DNA from: Sorangium sp051521495
Lineage (GTDB): Bacteria > Myxococcota_A > Polyangia > Polyangiales > Polyangiaceae
Direction: 5' to 3'
DNA length: 64,000 bases
Assembly: GCF_051521495.1 (NCBI RefSeq)
Contig: NZ_CP150355.1
Span: 558,001-622,000, forward strand
Below are positions 9,630 to 18,600 of the stretch, one piece after another. How positions within the stretch are numbered: position 1 is the first letter of the stretch; each line of letters opens with the position of its first letter. Position numbers and translations under genes: made by a program. The notes under the pieces were generated by a model that saw nothing but the letters and a program-made list of their open reading frames with translations, was not told the origin of the DNA and did not search any database.

Positions 9630-12600
9630 TCAGTTCCTCGCCTCGCCGCCGTCAGGGCTGCTGTCGGGGCCGTTTCTCCGGGAGCTCCAGCGGCTCATCC
9701 CCACCCGGGTGGCGCTCTCGGGGATCCCGGCCCGCGCAGGGCTCCGCGCCGCGATGTGCTCCCGGATGACGCGGGCCACGGCCGCGACCTGGGGAGGCTC
9801 CATCATCGTGAAATGGTTGCCCGGGACCTGGTGCATGACGAACGAGCCGCGGGTGAGGTTCATCCAGTAGCCGACGTCGTCGGACTCGCTCGCGCCGAGC
9901 TGCTCGCGCGCGCGCGCGAACAGGACGCTGGCCTGCGTCGGGCGCGGCTCGTAGAGCGTCATGGCGCGCCAGGTGCTCAGCACGATGGCGCGGAACGGCG
10001 CGTCCTCCTGGAGCGCGGCGGCGAAGCCTTGGTACGCCTTGGGGGCCTCCTCCTGGAACCCGAGCATCTCCCGGAGCATGTCGTCGACGCCCTCGATCGA
10101 CATGCGCCGCGCGGACGCAGGAGATCCGGTGTCCAGCAGGAGGAGCTGCGCCCTCTCCCCTTCCGCGAGGAGCTGCTGTGCCATCTCGTAGGCGATCACG
10201 CCGCCGGCCGAGTGGCCGCCCAGGAGGTACGGGCCCTCGGGCTGGACGGCGCGCAGCTCGCGCAGGTACCGCGCCGCCATGGCGGGGATCTCCGTGAAGA
10301 CGGGCTCGCCGGGCTCCATCCCCGACGCTCGGATCCCGTAGATCGAGCGCTCGGCGCCCATCTGCCGTGCCAGGTCGACGTAGGTGTAGATCGTGCCGCC
10401 GATGGGCTGCACCAGGAACAGCGGCGTCTTGCGGTGCGACCCGACCTGGAGCGGGACGACGAGCTGGCCGCCCCCGCGCTCCGGCGCCGCGGCGCTCGCG
10501 CTCCTGCCGCGCTCCGGCGCCGCGGCGCTCGCGCTCCTGTACGTGGGAGGGGCGCTCCGCGGCGCGGGCGCGCTGGGAGGCTGGCTCCCGCGGATGTGCT
10601 CGGCGAGCGCCCCGACGGTGCGGAGCTCCAGCAGCGCGTGCACCGGCAGCTCGACCTTCAGCCGCTCCTTCACCAGGGTCCGCAGCTGGATGGCGCTCAG
10701 GGAGCTCCCGCCGAGGTCGAAGAAATTGTCGTGCGGCCGCACCCTGGTCACGCCGAGCACCTTCCTGAAGATGTCCGCGATCGTGCGCTCCACGTGATCC
10801 GCAGGCGCTCCGTCTCGCTCCTCGGAGGCCGCGCCGACGCTCCGGGGCGCGGGCGCCGGGCGCGACGCGGCGTCTCGGCTGCCCATCGCCGACGAGGGCG
10901 CCGCCGTTGACGCAGGCGCCGAGCGCGAGGGGCCGAGCACGTACGGCGTGCGCTCGAACGGGTACGTGGGCAGCGGGACGCGCCGCCGACGCTCGCCCCG
11001 GGAGAACGCCGCCCAGTCGACGTCGACGCCGGCGCACCAGAGCTGGCCGACGGCGGCGAGCAGCGCCTCGAGGTCCGTCCGATCGGAGCCCGAGCTCGCC
11101 ATGGTGGTGAGGATGAGCCGCCCCGCGCCGGCGTCGGGGTGCCGGCTCGTCAGCGTGGCGAGGGTCCGCCCGGGCCCCACCTCGATGAAGACGTGATCGG
11201 GGTCGAGGAGCAGCGCCGCGATCCCTCGCCCGAAGCGGACCGTCCCCCGGAGGTGCCGCGCCCAGTAGGACGGATCCTGGGCATCGGCGTCCGTCATCCA
11301 CGCGCCCGTGAGGTTCGAGAGCATCGGGACGCGCGGCGCCCGTCGCTCCAGGGAGGCCGCCAGCTGCGTCAAGCGGTCCGCGAGGGGGCCGATCTGCGCG
11401 GAGTGCGCCGCTACGGCGATCGGCAGGCGCCGGGCCTCGTAGCCCTCGAGCGCGAGCTCCCGCTCGAGGCGCTCGATCGCCGGCCGCGCTCCGGAGACGA
11501 CGCACGCCTCCGGTCCGTTGACGGCGGCCAGCGAGAGGTCGTCGCCGAGCCGAGCGAGCAGCGCGTTCTCCGAGACGTGCACGACGAGCGTCGCCATGTC
11601 CTCGGGCAAGCGCTCGTACAGGCGCCCGCGCGCCGCGATCAGCGTCACCGTGGCCTCGAGCGACAGCACGCCCGCGATGCAGGCGGCGGTGTACTCGCCC
11701 AGGCTGTGCCCGCTGACCGCCGCGGGGCGGATGCCCCACGACAGGAGCAGCTGCGCCGTCGCGTACTCGGTCGAGAAGATGGCCGCCAGGTTCGCGCAGG
11801 GGGCGCGCAGCTGCTCGGCCGCGCGCTCGCGCGCCTCGGGGGCCGGGTAGAGCAGCGCCCGGATGTCCATGGACAGCGCGCGCTCGAACAGCACCGCGCA
11901 CCGGTCGATGCTCTCCCGGAAGACGCGCTCGCTGTCGTACAGCGCTCGCCCCATGTCCGCCCGCTGCGTGCCCCCGCCGGGGAACAGGAACACGACCTTC
12001 GGCGAGCGGCCCCCGGCCACACCGCTGAAGGCGTGGACGGGATCGCGCGCTCGCAGGTGGGAGGCCGCGGAGGCCAGGTCACGGCAGACGACCGCTCGGC
12101 GATGCGCGAACGGCGCCCGGCCCTGCTGGAGCGTGAAGGCGACGTCGGGGAGGGAAAGGTCCGCCGCGTGCCGCAGGCGCCCGGCCAGCCGATCCGTGGT
12201 GCGCTCGAGCGCGTCGCCCGTCCGCGCGGACAGGATCAGCAGCTGGCAGGCCCGCGACGGGCCGGGCGGCTCCGGGGCGGGCGGCTCCTCCAGGACCACG
12301 TGGGCGTTCGTGCCCCCCATCCCGAAGGCGCTCACCCCGGCGCGGCGCGGGCGCTCTCCGCGCTTCCAGGCGAGCGGCGCGGCGTTGACGAAGAACGGGC
12401 TGCTCTCCAGCTGGAGCTCGGGGTTCGGGCGCCGGAAGTGGAGCGTGGGCGGGATCAGCTCGCGCTCGAGCGAGAGCGCGGCCTTGATGAGCCCGGTGGC
12501 CCCCGCGGCCGCTCCGAGGTGCCCCAGGTTGCCCTTCACCGAGCCCAGCGCGCAGAACCCGACTTTGTCAGTTCCCTTTCTGAAGGCGCGCGAGAGGGCG

Positions 12601-15600
12601 GCGACCTCGATCGGATCGCCGAGCTTCGTGCCCGTCCCGTGGCCCTCGACGAACGCGATGCTCTCCGGCTCCACCCCCGCGGCGGCGTGGGCCTTGAGGA
12701 TCGCCTGCATCTGTCCTTCCAGGCCCGGCGCGGCGTAGCCGACCTTGGCCGCGCCGTCGTTGGTGATCGCGGACCCGAGGATGACGGCGTGGATGTGGTC
12801 GCCGTCGTTCAGCGCGTCCTCCAGCCGCTTGAGCACGACCACCGACACGCCGCTGCCGGCCACGGTCCCGTGCGCGTCGGCGTCGAACGGCCGGCAGTGT
12901 CCGTCCGGCGACGCGATCGAGCCCTCCTCGTGGACGTGGCCGAGCCGCGTCGGCGGGAGGACCACGACGCCGCCCGCCAGGACCATGTCGCAGTCCTTCG
13001 CGGCCAGGCTCTGGCAGGCCATGTGCACCGCGACGAGCGACGTCGAGCACGCGGCCAGGACCGTCACAGCGGGCCCGCGGAGGCCCAGCTTGTACGCGAC
13101 CCGCGTCGTCAGGCCATCGCTGATGTTCCCGGTGAGGACCTGGTAGTACTCGGCGCTGAGCGGCGTCCTGGGCATGCCGATGTGCTCCAGCCAGTACAGC
13201 GGGGCCTCGCTCCCGGCGAAGACGCCGACCGACTGCCGGCAGGAGAGCGGGTCGTAGCCGGCCCTCTCCATCGCCTCCCAGGCGCACTCGAGGAAGATCC
13301 GGTGCTGCGGGTCCATGAGCGTCGCCTCCTTCGGGCTGTAGCCGAAGAACTGCGCGTCGAAGCACATCGCGTCGTCCAGCACCCCGCAGGCCGGCACGAG
13401 GTTCGGCGCGCGGATCAGCTCCGGATCGACGCCCGAGGCCTCGAGCTCCTCGGGCGTGAAGAAGCGGATGCCCTCGACGCCGTTGCGCAGGTTGAACCAG
13501 AGCGTGTCGACGTCGCGCGCCCTGGGGTAGCGCCCGGCCATCCCGATGATCGCGACGGCGTTCTCGGGCGCCGCCCTGCGCGCCGATGCGGACGTGGAGC
13601 CCCGGCGGCTCGAGGGGAGCGTCGGCGGCGCCGGCGCTCCGCTCTCGTCGGCCTCCGCGGCGCGGGGGGGCGCCTCGAGGTGAGCGGCCAGGCCGCGTAT
13701 CGTCGGGTGCTGGAACAGCTCCACGATCGGCACGTCCCGGCCGAGGCGCGCCCGGATCGCGGCCTGGACCTGCACGAGCAGGAGCGAGTGGCCGCCGAGC
13801 TCGAAGAACCGGTCATCGAGCCCCACGCGGTCGAGACCGAGCACCTTGCGCCAGATCTCGCTCAGGACCGCCTCGATGTCCGTGGCCGGGGCGGCGGTCT
13901 TGGGTCCGGCGCTCGGCGCCTCGCGCTCGGGCGCGGGGAGCGCGCGCCGATCGACCTTCCCGCTCGCGTTGAGCGGCAGCGCGTCGAGCTTCACGAAGGT
14001 CGCCGGGACCATGTACTCGGGGAGCTTCGCCGCAAGGAACGCCCGCAGGGCCGGGACGAGGGCGCGCGCCTGCCGCGCGCGGAGCGGGTCGTTCGTGAGC
14101 GGCGGGCGCGCCTGCCCCTCGGCGTCGCGCGCCTCGCGCCAGGCGCGCGGCCTGCGCGGGTCCCCGTCGCGCTCGAAGAGGGCGTCCATGCGCCCCGGAG
14201 CCCCGTCGCGCGACCACGTGACGCGGACCGCGTAGCCCAGCCTGCCGCCGAGCTCCCAGAGCGCCTCCGGCTCGATCGCGGCGCCCGGGCGCGCGCCGCC
14301 CGCCGCGCGGACGTCTTCCCTGGTCCCGCTCGCCGCGGCGAGCGCTGCCGCCGCGGCGACGTCCGCGTGCACGCGCGCGTTCGGGATGCCCAGCACCTCC
14401 AGCGCCTCGGGGCGGTCGTCGCGCAGGGCTCGCTCGATCTCGTCGAGGTCCGCCGAAGGCCAGCTCAGCGACCGGGTGATCACGACCGGCTCCGGGGCCT
14501 CGCCCACGAACAGCACGGCGTCGTAGCGGTAGCGGGTCATCTCGTCGGCGCTGCGGCTGCGCTTGAGCCAGATCTCCACGTGCGAGACGCCCGGGATCAG
14601 GCCGCGCAGCGCGTGGAAATAGCCAGGCGCCACGACGAGCTCCCCCTCGGTCGAGATCGCCCGCTCGACCCGGCCCCGCAGCGCCGCGGCCGGGGTGTCC
14701 GGCGACGCCCGGTGCAGCGCGACCGACGCGTGGAAGGCCTCGAGCAGCGGCAGGCTCCGCACGTCACCGACGAAGACGAGCCCACCGGGGGCGACCGCGC
14801 GCGCGGCGCCCTCGAGCACCGAGCGCAGGTAGTCGGCGCCGGGGAAGTACTGGACGATCGAGTTGAGGACGACCGCGTCGAAGCGCCCCGGCTCGACGTG
14901 GTCGACGTCGCTCGCCTCGCGGCGCGCCAGCGTCACGTGCGCGTACGCGCCGCCCGCGAGCCGCGGCCGGAGCAGCGAGAGGGCCTGCTCGGAGATGTCG
15001 GTCCCGAGGTAGGCCTCGCAGCGGGGCGCCGCCTGCAGCAGCAAGAGGCCGGTCCCGCAGCCGATCTCCCAGACCCGCCTCGGCTGGAAGGACAGGATCC
15101 GATCGACCGTGGCGTCGCGCCACGCGCGCATCTCCGCCGGATCGATCGGCGCGCCGGTGTAGCTGCTGTTCCAGCCCGTCGTGTCGAGATCCGGATCGGC
15201 GCCGGCGCTGTCCTTCGCGTACGTGTCGTCGTCGTACAGCGCGCGCCACGCCGCGACGTGATCCGCGTGGAGGCCTGCGTCCTCCGCCGCGGACCGCTCG
15301 CCGCGCAGGCCCGGGACGACGTAGGCGACCAGCTGCCTGTGGCCGGGGGCGTCCTCCCTGGCGAGGACGACGGCGTCGTCGACGCCGGGGTGCTGCCGGA
15401 GGGCGGCCTCGATCTCGCCGAGCTCGACGCGGAAGCCGCGGAGCTTGATCTGGTGGTCGAGCCTGCCGAGGAACTCGATGTTGCCGTCCGGCAGCCAGCG
15501 GGCGAGATCGCCGGTGCGGTACATGCGGGCGCCGGGCGCGTCGGCGAAGGGGTCGTCGAGGAAGCGGCTCCGCGTGAGATCGGGGTCGCCGAGGTAGCCG

Positions 15601-18600
15601 CGTGCGAGGCTGTCGCCGGCGATGTAGAGCTCGCCGGGGACGCCGATGGGGACGGGCTGCCGGCGCGGATCGAGCAGGTAGACGCGCACGTTGTCGATGG
15701 GCCGCCCGATGGGCGGCTCGCGCGCCGCGTCGCCTGGCGCGAGCCTGCGCAGCGCGAAGGAGGTGGTGCAGACGGTGGCCTCGGTGGGGCCGTAGTTGTT
15801 GACGACCTCGAAGGGGATGGCGCTGTGGGGCCACAGCCGGAGCCTGTCGCCGCCGGTCGTCAGGGCGCGGAGGGCGCAGCGCGCGGGCCACTCCAGGCGC
15901 AGGAGCTCCTCTGTCATCGGGGTGGGGACGTACGCGACGGTGATCTGCTGCTCCAGCAACCACTGCTTGAGCTCCAGGGGCGAGCGGCGGAGCGGATCGG
16001 CGGGGATGTGCAGGCACGCGCCGGAGCAGAGCGAGGGCCACATCTCCCAGACCGAGGCGTCGAAGCCCGGGCTCGCCACGAGCGTGGTCCGATCGGTGCT
16101 GGACAGGACGAAGCGCCGCCTGTACCAGGCCACGAGGTTCGTGAGCCCCCGGTGCTCCACCTGCACGCCTTTCGGGCGACCCGTCGAGCCCGACGTGTAG
16201 ATGACGTACGCCAGGTCGGCGGGGCCCACGCTCCTCGGCGGCGCCGCGCTGGGCTGCCCCGCGAGCGCCGCCCCGCTCGCGTCGATGCGGATCACCGCGC
16301 CGCCGAACGCGGGAATGCGGTCCGCGAGGCGCGCCTCGGCGACGAGCACCGGCGCCCGGGAGTCGCTCAGCATGAACGCGAGCCGGTCGTGCGGATAGTC
16401 GGGGTCGAGCGGGACGTACGCCCCGCCCGCCTTGAGGATCCCGACGATGCCGAGGAGCAGCTCGAGCGACCGCTCCGCGTAGATCGCGACCACCGTCTCC
16501 GGCCCCACCCCGGCCTCGCGCAGCCGGTGGGCGAGCTGGTTCGCCCGGCGATCGAGCTCGCCGTACGTCAGCGCGCCGCGGTCGGACACCGCGGCCGGGG
16601 CGCGCGGCGCTCGCGCCGCCTGCGCCTCGAACAGGTCGAGGACGCTCCGTTCCCTCGGGGGGTCCACGGCGGTGTCGTTCATCTCGACGACGAGCCGGCG
16701 CTGCTCGGCGCGCGTGAGCATCGGCAGCGACGAGACGGGCAGCCCCGGCTCCGAGGCCGCGGCCTCGAGCATCGTCAGCAGGTGATCCGCCATGCGCTCG
16801 ATGGTCGATCGCTCGAACAGATCGGCGCTGTACTCGAACATCGCCGCCACGCCGCCCTCGCTGTCCCAGGAATAGAGCGAGAGATCGAAGATCGTCTTCT
16901 TGGCGTCCGCCTCGATGGGATGGATCTCGACCCCGGCGAGCGTGAGATCGCGCTCCGTCGGCATCTGCGGGGCGAACGCGATCTGGACGACGGGGTTGTA
17001 GCTCGGGCTGCGCTCGGGCCGGAGCTCGTGCACGAGCACGTCGAAGGGCAGCGCGTCGTGCTCGTAGGCCTCCAGGCACACCTGCCGCCCCCGGTGGAGC
17101 AGATCGTCGAAGCTCGGGTCGCCGGACAGATCGAGGCGTATGGGCACCGTATTCACGAAGAAGCCCATGATCTCCTCGAGATCCATGCGCGCCCGGTTGG
17201 CGCTCGGCATTCCGATCAGGATGTCGTCGCGGTGCGTGTAGCGGTTCAGGAGCACGCTGAAAGCGGCCATGAGGACCATCGTCACCGTCATGCCCCGCCG
17301 GACGGCGAGCTCCCTGAGGGCCTCGGCGAGCGGCGCCTCGATCCGGAAGGAGACGGCCCCGCCGCGCAGGCTCTGGACCGCCGGCCGGGGGCGATCGCCC
17401 GGGAGATCGAGCAGGGGCGGCGCGTGGAGGAGCCTCTCTTTCCACCAGGCGAGCAGCGCTGAGCGGGCCTCGTCCCCCATGTGCTCGCGTTGCCACGCGG
17501 CAAAGTCGGCGTACTGGATCGCGAGCTCGGGCAGCGCAGGGGGGGCGCCCCGGCGGTGGCCGTCGTAGAGCGCGGCGAGCTCGCGGAACGCGAGCGCCAT
17601 GGACCAGCCGTCGGTCGCGATGTGATGGATGTGGAGCCAGAGGATGTGGTCCTCCGGCCCGAGCTTGAGCAGGCAGGCGCGCAGCACGGGGCCGCGCTCC
17701 AGGTCGAAGAGGATCCGCGCCTCTGCGTTGACGCGCTGGTGCGCCGCGACCTCTCGCTCTTCCTCGGCGAGGTGCTGGAGATCCACCACGTCGAGCTGCG
17801 AGGAGCTCTGCGGGGCGATGATCTGGACCGGCCGCGCGTCGCGCTCCGCGTAGGTCGTCCGCAGGATCTCGTGCCGCTGCGCGAGCTCCCTGAGGCTCCT
17901 GTCCAGGGCTCGGACGTCGACGTGCCCGCGCAAGCGGAACGGGAACAAGCAGTTGTAGGCCCGGCTCTCCGGCGAGAGCCGCTGGAGGAACCAGAGGCGC
18001 TCTTGCCCGAAGGACAGCGGCAGCGGCCCGAGGCGCGGGACCGGCGAGATCGCGCGCTCGGCCCGCCGCGCCGCGCGCTCCCGCTCCAGGAGGGGCGCGA
18101 GCTCGACGATGGTCGGGTGGCGGAAGAGCTCCTCGAACTTGAGGTCCACCCCGAGCGCGCTGCGGACGCGGGAGAGCAGCCGCACCGCGTGGACCGAGCT
18201 GCCGCCCAGCTCGAAGAAGCTGTCATGGATCCCCACGCGCTCCTGCCGCAGCACCTCCTGCCAGATCCTGGCGAGCGACAGCTCGACCGGGGAGCGAGGC
18301 GCCACGAAGGCCCGCGCGAGCTCGGTCCGCGCGGCGTCGGGCGCAGGGAGCGCGGCGCGGTCGACCTTGCCGTTCGCCGTCAGGGGCAGCGCGTCGAGCG
18401 TGACGAAGGCGGACGGCACCATGTACTCGGGCAGCCTGCCCTGGAGGTGCGCGCGGAGCGCTGCCGGCGACGCCTCCACGCCTTGCGCGGGCGCTGCGTC
18501 ACGGCTCCTCGGAACCACGTAGGCGACGAGGCGCTTGTCGTCGTGTCCGTCTCCCCTCGCGAGGACGACGGCGTCGTTGACGCTGGGGTGCTGCCTGAGG

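Noticed and set aside
7959..10910. A 983-codon plus-strand frame running from the kinase gene into the NRPS
   Set aside because: It is a shifted frame of the kinase gene followed by antisense NRPS sequence, with no coherent domain.
11139..17462. A 2,107-codon plus-strand open frame opposite the NRPS gene
   Set aside because: Its translation is Arg/Glu/His/Pro-rich low complexity with no domain, and the minus strand encodes unmistakable NRPS domains in the same bases. Long antisense frames are expected at this GC content.
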